Source: Agapanthus africanus
Taxonomy: Eukaryota; Streptophyta; Magnoliopsida; Asparagales; Amaryllidaceae
DNA length: 64,000 nucleotides
Assembly (NCBI GenBank): GCA_030015575.1
Contig: JASDDO010000019.1
Span: forward strand, 512,526,986 to 512,590,985
Direction: 5' to 3'
Position numbers and translations under genes: made by a program
Notes under the pieces: generated by a model
Seen by the model: the letters and a program-made list of their open reading frames with translations, nothing else
The model's database searches: none
Told to the model about the DNA's origin: nothing
In this document: in pieces, positions 34,490 to 46,382 of the stretch
How the letters are laid out: each line of letters starts with the position of its first letter
Position numbering within the stretch: the stretch's first letter is position 1

Positions 34490-37400
34490 CTAGGGCCAGC
34501 TGCTGTAGTATCGCATACCGAGCATCCCGAAGAGTCTCTCAAACTGTATCTGTGGAATGGCCTTCGTGAGTTGATCCGCTTTGTTATTCTTCGTGTCAAC
34601 CCTCCTGACCTCGATCTCCCGGCGATAAACTATCTCCCGGATCAGGTGATACCGCCTTAGAATATGCCTGGATCGCTGATGGGACCTGGGTTCCTTAGCC
34701 AAAGCCACCGCTCCATTGTTATCGCAATACAAAGGTATTGGATGCTCAATGGATGGAACCACTCCAAGTTCAGTAATGAACTTTTTGATCCAGACAGCCT
34801 CTTTGGCAGCATCGTTGGCAGCGATGTATTCAGCCTCCATCGTCGAGTCTGCCACGGTTTCCTGCTTAGAACTGTTCCAACTAACCGCCCCTCCGTAAAG
34901 GGTAAAGACAAATCCCAACTGCGACTTAGAGTCGTCCTTATCACTCTGGAAGCTTGAATCGGTAAAGGACTCCACTTGGAGTTCTCCGTTACCATACACC
35001 AAGAGCATCTCTTTAGTCCTTCGTAAGTACTTGAGAATGCTCTTCACAGCTGTCCAGTGACTCTCTCCAGGATCAGCTTGATACCTGCTCACTACACTTA
35101 GTGAGTATGCTACATCGGGTCTGGTACATAGCATCGCGTACATGATAGAGCCTACAGCCGAAGCATAGGGTATCCCTTGCATGCGAGCTCTCTCCAAATC
35201 AGTCTTGGGAGACATCTCTTTGGAGAGAGTGAGCCCTGAGATCGTGGGTAAAAACCCACGTTTGGACTCTTCCATACTAAACCTCTTTAGTATGGTGTCA
35301 ATGTACCTGGATTGGGACAATACCAATATCCGTTTAGATCTATCTCTATAGATTATAATCCCCAATATGCAGGAGGCATCACCAAGATCTTTCATTGAGA
35401 ATCTTTGTGATAAGAAGAGCTTCACCGATTGCAGCATAGGAATGTCATTTCCTATCAAGAGTATGTCGTCCACGTACAATACGAGGAAGACAACCTTACT
35501 CTCTGCCACCTTCTTGTAGATACAAGGTTCATCTACATTTTTGACGAAATCAAACTCTTTGATAACGACATCAAAGCAGATGTTCCAACTCCGCGATGCT
35601 TGCTTCAATCCATAAATGGATTTAAGCAGCTTACACACCTTCCCACTGCTCCCACTGTCTACGAAGCCCTCTGGCTGAGTCATGTACACGCACTCTTCTA
35701 AATCACCGTTTAGAAAGGCGGTCTTAACATCCATTTGCCAAATTTCGTAGTCATGATATGCAGCGATGGCAAGCATGATCCGGATGGATTTAAGCATAGC
35801 CACTGGAGAAAAGGTTTCGTCATAGTCCACACCTGGTCTTTGACGAAAACCTTTTGCAACAAGTCTAGCTTTGAAAGTCTCCACTTTCCTATCTACACCA
35901 AGTTTTTTCTTGAAGATCCACTTGCTCCCAATGTGTTTTACCCCTTCAGGAGCAACTTCCAAAGTCCATACTTTGTTGGTGTACATGGATTCCATCTCGG
36001 ACCGCATTGCATCCAGCCATTTCACTGAGTCTCCACTCGTGATGGGCTGCTCGAAGCTAGTTGGGTCATCATCAACCATGATGCAATCCTCGCTCCCACC
36101 ATCAATGAGAAAACCGTAGTATCACTCAGGTGGGCGAGGAACCGTACTAGATCGGCGGAGAGGCTGAGGTTCGTTGGGAACTACCGAATCCTCTGGTTCC
36201 ACTAAATCTTCAGTTGTAGTTTGTGTATCTGGAACCTCTTCCAGCTCTACCACTTTGCCACTAATTTCTTTTGCAAGAAATTCCTTTTCCAAAAAGGTGG
36301 CATATTGAGAAACAAACACTTTTTGTTCTTCAGCGTGGTAGAAAAAATATCCTTGGGAATTCTTAGGATATCCCATAAACTTGCAAAGAACTGACAGTGC
36401 CTCGAGTTTGTCTGGATTTTGCCTTTTGACATAGGCCGGACAACCCCATATCTTAACTCGTTTAAAATATGGTCTCTTCCCGCTCCATATCTCATATGGT
36501 GTGGTAGGTACAGATTTAGACGGAACTTGATTCAATAGGCATGCTGCTATCCCAAGCGCATAACCCCAGAAGAAAATAGGTAACTCAGCTGTACTCATCA
36601 TCGAGCGCACCATATCTATTAGGGTGCGATTCCTCCGTTCCGATACACCGTTGTGCTGTGGTGTATATGGAGGAGTCAGCTGAGAGAGAATCCCATTCTC
36701 TTTTAGAAAGTCCAGGAATTCATTGCTCAAGTATTCACCTCCTCGATCAGATCGTAGGATTTTAATACTTTTTCCGGTTTGGTTCTCGACTTCTTGTTTA
36801 TATTCTCTAAATTTCTCAAAAGCTTCTGATTTGTGTTTCATCAGGACACATATACGAATCTAGAGAGATCGTCAGCGAATGTAATGAAGTACGAAGAACC
36901 ATCCCTGGCATGTATAGACATGGGACCGCATACATCACTATGTATCAGTCCCAAGAGTTCGGTAACTCTTTCTCCGTGTCCCGTAAACGGAGTTTTGGTC
37001 ATCTTGCCTTTGAGACATGACTGGCAAGTGTCATATGATGAAAATTCGAACGGTTTCAAGTATCCATCCTTATGCAACTTAGCTAGCCGTGTCGCATTTA
37101 TATGACCGAGTCTACAATGCCACAAGAAGGATTCGTTCAGTTCTGAACTCTTCCTCTTGTGTGTGTTTGTTATGCTCATAACTGTTGATTGATTTAGAAC
37201 ATAAATGTCATTGCACATCGTGCCTGATCCGACCAACTTTTGGTTTAGGAAAATATTCATAACATTATCCTGTAATACAAAATTATATCCCTCTTTACTC
37301 AACAAAGAAACCGATATAATGTTGCATATCAGGTTCGGCATGTAATAGCATTCGTTCAGAATCAATGTATTACCAGTTGGCAATACAAGGTGATATTCCC

Positions 37401-37734
37401 CGACGGTTTTAGCTGCAACAATTGCACCATTTCCAACCCTTATGTCTTTATCACCTTCTCCAAGTTCTCTACCTTTCCTGAGCCCATGTAACTGATTATA
37501 TATGTGGGATCCTGACCCGGTATCTAATACCCAGGACGTAGAGGAAATGGAGAAACAGTTCTCTGTAACGAACATACCCGAAGAAAATGCATCAACATGT
37601 ACTTTCTTCATTCGGGTGGCATGAGAATCCTGGTATTCTCCTATATCCTGTTCAGTCTTATAACTCTTATAAGAAAGAACGGAACTAACGTTCCCCAGCA
37701 CAGTATAACATACGGGTTCGGTCAATACATCCAT
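34490..37734 (-). pseudogene. Copia protease-integrase-RT-RNase H of element 4 (no Gag)
   Basis: Read on the minus strand. The first ATG after the leader is 37734; about 70 codons of unrecognised sequence precede protease DTGSGS (Asp at 37524), with no Gag core and no zinc knuckle. Integrase HHCC and the first catalytic Asp follow. A one-base deletion near 36845 (GTGTCCTG where element 7 has GTGTTCCTG) breaks the frame. Integrase resumes at 36841 with LRSDRGGEY and HNGVSERRNRT. TGA 36122-36124 replaces AGA of relatives. From 36121 to 34490 RT (YVDD at 35465-35476) and RNase H are open to the normal end. Two lesions in all. Confidence 0.9.
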
Positions 37735-40507
37735 ATTATTATCTTTATTAAGGCATGATATGGTCGCTACCTGGAGAGAGAGAGAAGAAAACACTTTAGC
37801 GTATGCTCTTGCAAGATCAGATTGGTTATTATCTTATCTAATCAGGATGGCTCCCACTGTTTTTTATCAAATCTTCCTTCAAACCCTAAAAGGAAAGACT
37901 AGCCGGGATTAATTACACCCTACAACTTTGCCAATCTTTCAGTCAGGCCAGTGTCGGTACTTTGAAGGAGGTTTCCCGTGCTTTCGCACGGACCTAATTA
38001 TAGTAAACCTCGTTTTCCTAGAGGCGTAACCCCATTGACACCTTTCTAGACACATACTTGATCGGCTAATTGTCCTGTGTAAAACTCTCCCAGGAGTAAC
38101 AATTACTCACAGTGGATATCGGGATCCAACTATCTCATAGAAGGTATGCAATCTCATTGCAAATCTCAACACTTGAAACTCCCGATAATATTTTGCCCCT
38201 AGCAATTTATGACCTTATCATAGTCAACAAATCATAATTGCTAGTCAAGTTCAACCCGTCATTTCCCGATTGAATTAAACCCACCTGTACGACCCTTAAC
38301 ATAGTCAACAAAGTTGTACAACTACCCTAATCCAATCACATCTCATATTTTAGTAGATAAGAACTAATTAGCTACCGCACACTACGCCTTAACATAGTCA
38401 ACAAACGTAGCACGAATACTAACTAGTGTTTATCTGAAATGACGGAGGGCTACGCAGGTTTTTCAGAAAACCATGAGCGTAATGAACTTGATATCATCGT
38501 AGAATCAAGTGAATTTTGAAATGGAGTGATTTTGAGGCTTTTATTAGTTTTGCTAAAGAGGTCACTCCCGGTGAAGGGATCTCGGCTCTTTCCTTATGGA
38601 ATAAGGTGCAGGATATATCATATACATCGCTATGCAAAGCAAAACTCCAAAAGCGGTCAAAAGTCAAACCGAGTGTTGTAGCATCTGCCAGTTTTGCTAA
38701 AGTGATCACTCGCAGTGAAGGGATCTCGGCTCTTTCCCCATCGAATAAGGTTCAGGGTATATCATATATACCGCTATGCAAAGCAAAACTGTAGCTACCC
38801 TTTTTATTTGAAAATTTGATTCTACAACATCTTTTAGGTTTCTTTTCTTTCATTAATCACATTAATTAAGTCCCATCATTTAAGTCACCTAAACATCACA
38901 GATAAATACGACGTACACTTATGCCATCCGCATTCGCCTCGATGTCCCCTCGTGCACCGTTAGGTTAGGTAACTAACGGCAGAGAAGGGCAGGGCTAGCG
39001 CGGGTGTAAAACATAAGTAACATCTATATAATATATCATATATACTATATACAGTATTTATCACAGAACATCAAATGATCTCATCACAGATATCGTAGCA
39101 GAAGAAACATATGAAACATTGGATATACTAGGACGTCCGTGTTTTATTTTGAGCCTCTATGAAACACGGATTCCACGGTCGCGATGAATAGCCAAACCCA
39201 CACCCCTAGACCCCTACGAGAGCGGCAAGCAACCCTGCCAATTCTAGGGTTAGGAGACCCGGACCCGACTCCTCGAGTTGGTCTCCCACTGGACCCTAGA
39301 ACCCGGTTACTTGTGCTCCCCTCCTTGGGTCTATCCTAGTACGGAAAAGTAAATAATATACAAAAGGTGACATCAACCTCGACCCGGAAGTGCCCCAATA
39401 AAATAATATTACATACAATTTAAATTTTACATGAATGAAAATAAAAACTCTCATCTCACATAAAACTCCCGGCTATTCAGAACGCGACGATCCAATATAA
39501 CATATCCAGCAACACAGAACATCACATGTCATCAACGTAAGTAAATATGCGCATCCCAATTGTCGTTGACATATAGCAACGAACTGGCGATATCACATAT
39601 TACACTTACGGTCGCAGAAAAGAAAGTGTAAAACTACAACATTTGGAATCCATAATCTCTTTAGACATCGTAAATCCGAAATATCACATATTTCGCATTT
39701 CATGCCTAACTTGTATGAATTCCACATATTGTATCACATTCCAGATAAATAGACAGTATTAAACTTTCCGATCGAATAATCAAATACTCAAGATTTCCTA
39801 AATAGCTCAACACTTGAGCGGAGTTCAAAAATTCCAGAATACGTCACGGTAGCAATGGTCCAGCCGTAGAAGGGTTAAGCCAACGCCTCACATGTGGCAC
39901 GCCGTACTGCCCCAAACCCTAAGGTTCAAAGGGCAGTTCAAGAAGGTCACATAATCGAGTTAAGGTTTGTTGTCTTCTAGAGGGTCCGCCACATTTCTTG
40001 CACGTTTTTCCGAAATAATTAAACCCGAGAAAAATTCAACACTTGAAACTTTTTCGTGCCGGGAAAAATTGAGTTAGTGATATCCGTTCGAACATTTTAA
40101 TACTTACTAAATTATCCGGAATAACAAACCAAAATTAAATTCTCTGATCGAATCGATGGTTACAAAATGAACCCCTGAAAACTCAACACTTGAGTCAAAT
40201 TAAAAATACCCAGAAAATAACAATCACAGAATCTAGAATTACTGTGCAAAAACAAGATCCAACGGTCACCATACTGCCGCGGTTCCGCGGCACAAGCAGG
40301 GATTTGCCGCGGAACCGCGGTCAACTTTTCGATTCAGGTCCTCATTTTGCACGATAATTCTTATAAAACCCTGCCGATTTTTTTAGATATTTTTAATTCA
40401 CAAAAATCCCAGATTTTGAAAATTGTCCAGAGAGGGGGTTATTTTGTCGTATTCGGGTTCGTTCGGAGTTTTAACTTCGTTAACGCATCGTCTAATGCTC
40501 TAGCTAG
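37735..40507 (-). other. Element 4 leader
   Basis: About 2.8 kb, no supported gene. Read on the minus strand from the primer site: a hairpin with perfect 16-bp arms (40277-40292 with 40305-40320) 199 nt after the primer site; a compound hairpin (38926-39005; inner CCGTTAG/CTAACGG, 38957-38979); a duplicated block with GTGAAGGGATCTCGG (38548-38646 and 38691-38790); three TTGACTATG(T/A)TAAGG motifs (38213-38230, 38293-38311, 38387-38406); a CCGTGC-GAAA-GCACGG hairpin (37976-37991); a pyrimidine tract with CAG (37771-37791). Confidence 0.75.
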
Positions 40508-40519
40508 GCTCTGATACCA
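40508..40519 (-). other. Primer-binding site of element 4 (initiator tRNA-Met)
   Basis: Reverse complement of GCTCTGATACCA, one base from the 5' LTR end at 40521. Confidence 0.92.
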
Positions 40520-40520
40520 C

Positions 40521-41334
40521 TGTAGGGTTACTAGGCACACTAAGAAGGCTCTACAAGGCATCGACCATACCAAAATTAAATTTTTTATGTGCCGAATAAC
40601 ACTAAGCAAGATCGTTAACTAGAGTTTAGTAGAATCGAAAGGCAAGTAAACAACTTTACTCTAAGAGATCATGAAATACAACCTTTGTAGATTGGTCCTC
40701 CACTTCTTTAGCTCCTTGATGAAGTCCCTTCACTACGATCAAGCTTCTCCTGGACTCTTGCATGGCTTCACGACGCGAAGGATGCGACCTTGCTTAAAAT
40801 CTCCGAGGCCGAAGATGATCTACGTCGAGGGAATTCTGACTCATGCTCCTACTTAATAGTGAAGTAAACACCCTAAACTAAAGTGCTAGTCTAGTAGAGG
40901 ATGGAGAAATAGGAAGTGGGTTCTCTTTAGAATTTTGTTTCTCACACTCTTTCTCACTTTGGATCAAACCCTAGTTTTCTTTCTCCTTTTCACAAATGAA
41001 GAAGATGAAGAAAAGAAGAAAGGATAATGATCAAGTAAGTTTTCTAACCATGGTGAGAGAGTATCATATACTAACCCTTGTAGAGACTTTACCATAGCTA
41101 AGTGTAAATGGTTAGGTTAAACAAAGATCTAAGGTAAAACAAAACAAGTGGACTTTTTCAAAGCAACCACAAGCTTCTACAAGCTTCATGCTTATGAAAG
41201 AAATTCCACTAATTTGTAATTACCTTAAATAAATGTAAACCACCATTTAAAAATAGAATGGTGTGAGTCTTGTACACCCATGTTTAGTGTATCATCAACC
41301 ATGATACAAAACAAAACACTTTTAATATATATAT

Positions 41335-41375
<41 letters not shown>

Positions 41376-42747
41376 GTGTGCAAGTGTGAGAAAAACCCTA
41401 AAGTGAATAAGTGTTAGCAAATGTAAATTAGTATATCTAATATACAATTATACACTTAATTATTAAATCAACACTTGACTTAATAATCCGGTCATATCTC
41501 ATATAACCGGCTAACATCCATCGTATCGACTTATCGAATCAACACTTGATTCGATAACCCGGTCATATCATATATGACAGACCGATACATAAAGTCGCGA
41601 GAATAGAATACGGTATCACATACACGCATTTATTCTCGGTCTCGGATATATCACATATGCGCTCCTATTTCGTTTCGCCTGAGCCAGTAAAACCTCTGTG
41701 TAGGACTGTAAAGACTCGTCAATACGCCAGCAGTAGGTGATAATCACATCACGCACCCACAAGCCGTCAGCGGTACTAGCTGGACGTAACGGCTACCCGG
41801 ATATTGAGCGATCAGAAGATTAGCAAGCAAGCCCGCTCCAACTCCTGTGAAAGCCTGCCGGCAACACTTCCCATACAGTCCGGTCTGCTCGTCTGATATG
41901 TCGCATATCAAGTCTAGGGGTGGTAAACGTCAGACCCCAATAACCGATAAGTCAAGCCGATGTGAGGCTCATAACGGGTCGAGAAACTACTGGTAACACT
42001 TACCAGTAAATCTCTGAACAGCCCTGGCCAGGGACTTCCCTCTTACGGCCAATCGAGCACAGCGCAACATCAACCCCTAATACCGGGAGAGACGAAACCC
42101 CTCCTATCGCTCATTGCCTCCATGTGACTCGGGACTGTACCCAAAAGCCACCATTTTGCACGCCCTCATGGACGTGGTAAGGTGGAAATCAAAGCACAGT
42201 GGGAATCACACGAGACTCTATGACGATCTCGGGTCTACAGACTAACATGCACAAGTGTCACCAGAGAACTGCCATCTGACGTGAGGTATAATACCATCTG
42301 GGAGTTCTCGGTGAGTCCGTCCAGTGTACCCAGTCTCCACTGAGCACCCGTATACCATCTCTGATGTCAAACACCAATGGATATGGGATCATCCATCACC
42401 CATCTCATGGGTCGAGAAGCGTATACGCTAGTCTACACTGGTATATCGATGCCCCGTCTCGATACACCCACGACTAGGGACTTTGAAGGATGTACTTATG
42501 GACTACCATATCCCCACTAGTATGATCCGCATCATAGTCCAGGTAGTCAAGTACACATCCTAAGGGCTTTACCAACATGTAATGATAAGTCAGTATAAGG
42601 AGACAAGTATACATGTTAAAGTAAAGAGCAATCAGATAGCATAATATCATGTCGAGCAAGAAAGTCCTCTCTATATATGTCCAAGCATCCAATATAATAT
42701 ACATCATCTATACAATACTGGCCTCTAGGGCATACATACAACTAGCA
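40521..42747 (-). repeat. 5' LTR of element 4
   Basis: 2227 bp, collinear with 32232-34475; most of the 17-bp length difference is in the microsatellite and a short deletion in the transcribed part. 77-codon LTR frame at 42474-42707 (minus). No other gene. Confidence 0.93.
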
Positions 42748-43345
42748 AGTCGTAGGCCCCGGGGTAGTTTGTCCTAGTTAAGCGCAGTTTAGAGGTAGTC
42801 TTCTGCAGATTGGCAGATCTTGTGCAATGGTAGAGTACAGTTTGAGTTCACTTCCACTGGGGGACAGCTTGCTCACGTCCGCGCCCATCCGCTTCTACTT
42901 GATCGTATCCGCGAAGCGCAGCCCAGTGATGCCCGTTTGTCTGAGATTCTTGAGCTTGTTCGGCAGGGTACATATTCAGAGTTCTTGATTGATGACCAGG
43001 GTGTGCTACGTTATGGAACTCGCGTGTGTGTACCTGATATTGATGGGTTTAGATGCGAGATCCTAGAGCAGGCACATCGGTCAGCCTTTAGCGTTCATCC
43101 AGGTTCCACCAAGATGTACCGTGATTTGAGAGACATTTACTAGTGGGAAGGGATGAAGCACGATATTTCGAACTTCGTTTTGAGGCGCCTGACTTATCAG
43201 CAAGTCAAGGCTGAGTATCAGAAACCGGCTGGAGAGTTGCAGCCTTTACCCGTTCCTGGGTGGAAATGGGAGCAGATTTCCATGGACTTTGTTGTGGGTC
43301 TACCCAGGACCAGTCGGGGGTATGACTCCATTTGGGTGATCGTTG
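42748..43345 (+). pseudogene. Gypsy RNase H end and integrase start, resumed after element 4
   Basis: Begins with the right TSD of element 4 (AGTCG, 42748-42752) and continues the frame of 32231. In-frame stops at 42775, 42790 and 42796 in the spacer. Integrase zinc region: HRSAFSVHPG is intact, but both Cys of the CxxC pair are lost (Arg and Tyr in RRLTYQQ). TAG 43141-43143 replaces the Trp after IY. The core start WKWEQISMDFVVGLPR includes the first catalytic Asp. It is cut after WVIV at 43345 by element 5, before the second Asp and Glu. Confidence 0.88.
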
Positions 43346-43597
43346 TGTTAGTGTATATGCCCTAGAGGCCATTACTGTATCATAGTAGTTTGTATATTAA
43401 TTAATGGAAGCTTGGTATATTCACAGTTGTGTAGACAGTCTTGCTCAAAATGGTAGTATGCTACTTGGTTTGTTTCTACTTCAATATATGCATGTGTTTC
43501 TTTTAGCATGTCGCTTATACATATTAGTGGAGCCCTTGAGATCTTTGCTTGATTACCAGCGTTGTGATGGAAGTCACACTAGTGGGGGCTGGGTAAT
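43346..43597 (+). repeat. 5' LTR of element 5, first part
   Basis: 252 bp, ending GTAAT (43593-43597), the left TSD of element 6. The conserved LTR frame starting at 43404 is cut here. Confidence 0.92.
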
Positions 43598-45327
43598 TGT
43601 TCATACCAGAATATTGCATTTTTTACCGCCCATTCATACGCTCGTTTGTTTATAGGCAGGTGCTTTTGATCAGTGTTTGCTACATATTTGCAGAATACTG
43701 GTTCTCAGCTCTAAACAGTGAAATCCATGGAAAAGTACGATAAATTCCGGATTACTGCCAACAACAGATAAAACACGGGTCTCCGCTCTCTATCCGTGTA
43801 TTGCCACATACCAGTTTAAGGGACAAAATGGCAAATCGATTGTCATTTTCATGCACAAAGCTCAATGTCAACACAAGATCCAAGAAATCTATGCGGAGCT
43901 CGAGGAAATCATGGCAAAAGATCCACATCACATCACCTTTTGATCTACTGAAATTCTGGAAGAATTGTGAAGAGTTTCTGAGAAAAGTCATATACCACAC
44001 TGAAGAAGACATCAAACCAGGGAACCCCACAAAATCCTATGGCCTAACTCCTCTAAAGCGCCGCGGTTCCGCGGCATTAACGCTCTTAGGCTGCGGAACC
44101 GTGGCCATATAGGCTCCTCACTGTGTCATTTTCTGGGGTTATTTTGGTAACTCTATGTGGAGCCAGATTCTTGCCCAAGATTTCCAGTTCCCTGCCTATA
44201 AATACCCCAGAACTTGCCAAGCCAATGGTGTGAAGTTCTTTAGCCTCTTTTAGTGTAATTTAGTCTTGTTCTTCTTCTTCATTCTTTCCTCCATGAAAAT
44301 TATAGTTAGAGCTTTTTGATTGGATGATGAAATGAAGATGAGGGTTTTTGTATCATTCTTTTGTTTTAGCTTCCCCTTGAGATCCTTGCTTTCTCTTGAT
44401 CTTTCAACCTCTTCGTTGAGCTTGAAAGTTTAAGGGTTTGTTATTGATTTCAAGGGTTGTATCTTCTTATGGAATTAGTGCTTCATTTCACATGAGTTCT
44501 TTACCCTTCTCTTGATCTTGCAACCTCTTGATTGAGCTTGCAAGTTTAAGAGTTGGCTATCGATCCCATGCTTGTCTTGAGTTCTATGTTCTTGTAATTA
44601 CTTTCTTGCTTATTTCTTTCTTGCTTTTTATTACTTGCTTTACATTCATGCTTTACTTTCTTGCACTTAAATTCCATGCACTTACTTACTTGTAATCTTT
44701 TCTTTTCTTTGTTTATCTTTTTGTTCTCTCTTTTTGGTTCGTTTTGTGAATGGTTGTAATTATTGTTGTTAAGAATAAATACGATATTGTAAGTTAATGT
44801 TTCTTTGCTCATTTTCTTTTCCCGTTATTTTCCATTGAACTCCGCCCAAACGATATGCAAGCGCTTCGTTAGGCACCCTACCCTACCAAGGTAACGGTGA
44901 TTCCTAACCGCGACCGGTTGCATTCGGTTTGGCCGGAGGCGAAAGCAAGAGACAAGAACGGAAGGACAAGGGTAAATAAGCCGGATTCCACGAATACCGT
45001 GCTTAAATCCCCCAATCCACGTTGTTGCCAATTGCTCTAGCTTCAATTGGTCAAGACTTGGCTCAAAGGTTTTGAGTGCGGATTTCTTTAGCTTACACTT
45101 TCGTATCTTTTTCTTAACAACTTTATACTTGTATATAAAACACTTAGGATATAATTGAACAAACATATACACATTCTTTATTGACTCGTCTAAAACAATA
45201 ACGGACATACAACCATCTCCCTGTGGATCGACCCGTGCTCAACCGGCTAGCTGCATAGCGACACCGTCCTGATCACGGTTATAACTTTAGAACTTTGAAC
45301 ATCCGACACGCCAAAAGCGTGCGATCA
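43598..45327 (+). repeat. 5' LTR of element 6
   Basis: 1730 bp. It contains a GC-rich hairpin (about 44065-44108), a TATA box TATAAATA at 44197-44204 about 600 bp from the LTR start, and two copies of a CTTTCTCTTGATCTTTCAACCTC-type block (near 44387 and 44510). No gene supported. Confidence 0.93.
44197..44204 (+). promoter_or_regulatory. TATA box in 5' LTR of element 6
   Basis: TATAAATA in the context GCCTATAAATACCCC, a strong plant-type TATA box. The 3' LTR copy is at 50211-50218. Transcription would start about 30 bp downstream. Confidence 0.6.
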
Positions 45328-45329
45328 AA

Positions 45330-45347
45330 TGGCGCCGTTGCCGGGGA
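45330..45347 (+). other. Primer-binding site of element 6 (tRNA-Asp)
   Basis: TGGCGCCGTTGCCGGGGA, two bases after the LTR end. This is the plant tRNA-Asp complement known from Athila/Calypso-type elements, different from the tRNA-Met site of every other element here. Confidence 0.88.
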
Positions 45348-46382
45348 AACGGTAGCGTACTTTCTTTCTTGTTATTCGGGTTAATATTCTTTTTGTATAT
45401 ATTTATAAAAAAAATCTTTTTGTTTTTTTTTGATAATTTTTGTGAGCAAGTTTGCAGATTTTTGCGGATTTGCAAACAACAATTGTGGGGAGCAAAGTGT
45501 ACGTTCAAGGCTAAGGTGATTGCAAAGTACAGTGCCAAAGATCCGGGTAGTTTGACCCGCGCAAGCGAACTTTTCAAGCTTAACGGAATTGAGTCAACGG
45601 GGGTTTCCTAACCCAAAAACTTAACGATACGTACTTTACTAACACCTTCTTCTCAAATCGACGCATCCAATATACTATTCTTTGCAGGATTCTTTGCAAG
45701 TTCTCTAACAAACGCTAAAAATTGACTAACCCGTATTTGTTGCAGTGCCGTGCTTAAACTAAAAAACGATTGTTTAATTCTTTATAGAATTTTTATTGAA
45801 TTGCGCATTGCATACATTAATACGGACTTAAGGGCAAGCGAACCCCACAACATACGGTAAAGGATTTCATCACCTTTTCCGTGGCCCACAAATCATGAAC
45901 TTGAGCATAATGTTTACCCGCACAAAATTTAAAAGAAACTAGACTTTAAGCCTTAAGGACTTCGCACTCACAAGGAGAAGTTAACCATGTTTAGAACCTC
46001 GCTTAACGGTACATTGTTTACGGGGTGTCTAGGAAAGTGTTAACGGCGAAACCGCCAAAAGAGAAAGGGTTATTTAATTAAGGAACTTCGCGAAAGCGTT
46101 GGAAAACCTCCCCTTATCTCTGCACTTACCTGGCCTCGTGATCAGTGTATCTTAAGCACGTTTCTCGACACAGTTTTACTTCGACAATCAAGTTCTGGAG
46201 CAGGTCTAGTTGACCTAGGTGAACCCTAGAACGATTAGGTGTGTGGTCTTTTTGTGTCGTGATTGTTTTTGGTCCAGATTCTTTTTGTGTGTATATTTCA
46301 TTCTTTTGTTAATATCTAAAAAAAAATCACATTCTTTTTCCCCTCCTTTTCTCTTCCTTTCTTTCTTTCTTCTTTTCATATC
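45348..46382 (+). other. Element 6 leader
   Basis: About 1 kb without a supported gene (a reverse-strand frame at 46215-46649 and a forward one at 45369-45611 look incidental). 46025-46115 aligns with the pre-gag leader of copia element 1 (296-386), the last 37 bases (46076-46112) being identical, including a CGC-GAAA-GCG hairpin at 46089-46098. A long pyrimidine tract (46335-46378) leads to the ATG at 46383. Confidence 0.75.

Larger units (their letters stand above)
32232..42747 (-). mobile_element. Element 4: gag-less Ty1/copia element, minus strand
   Basis: 10,516 bp, TG...CA, with a perfect AGTCG TSD (32227-32231 and 42748-42752) inside the gypsy RNase H. LTRs of 2244 bp (3', 32232-34475) and 2227 bp (5', 40521-42747). 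Same family as element 7 (family C). The region between the CGACC motif and the protease Asp is only 242 nt, exactly as in element 7, against 928 nt in element 1, so Gag is missing. The pol frame has one frameshift and one stop. Confidence 0.94.
25356..43345 (+). mobile_element. Ty3/gypsy (Tekay/Del-like) element, right end missing
   Basis: Seen: LTR TGTAACACC...GTGACA (3547 bp), tRNA-Met primer site, gag, protease, RT, RNase H, the start of integrase. Domain order PR-RT-RH-IN is Ty3/gypsy. The very long LTR and its end sequence resemble the Tekay/Del chromovirus group, but the chromodomain would lie beyond the break, so that assignment is inference. It is split by element 4 (32232-42747) and cut at 43345 by element 5; the rest lies beyond the window. 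The base before the LTR is two bases past the end of element 2; ACAGT (25351-25355) would be its left TSD if it inserted after element 2. Confidence 0.9.

Noticed and set aside
42748-43345. Chromodomain to confirm the Tekay/Del assignment
   Set aside because: The element is cut inside the integrase core, well before any C-terminal chromodomain could occur.
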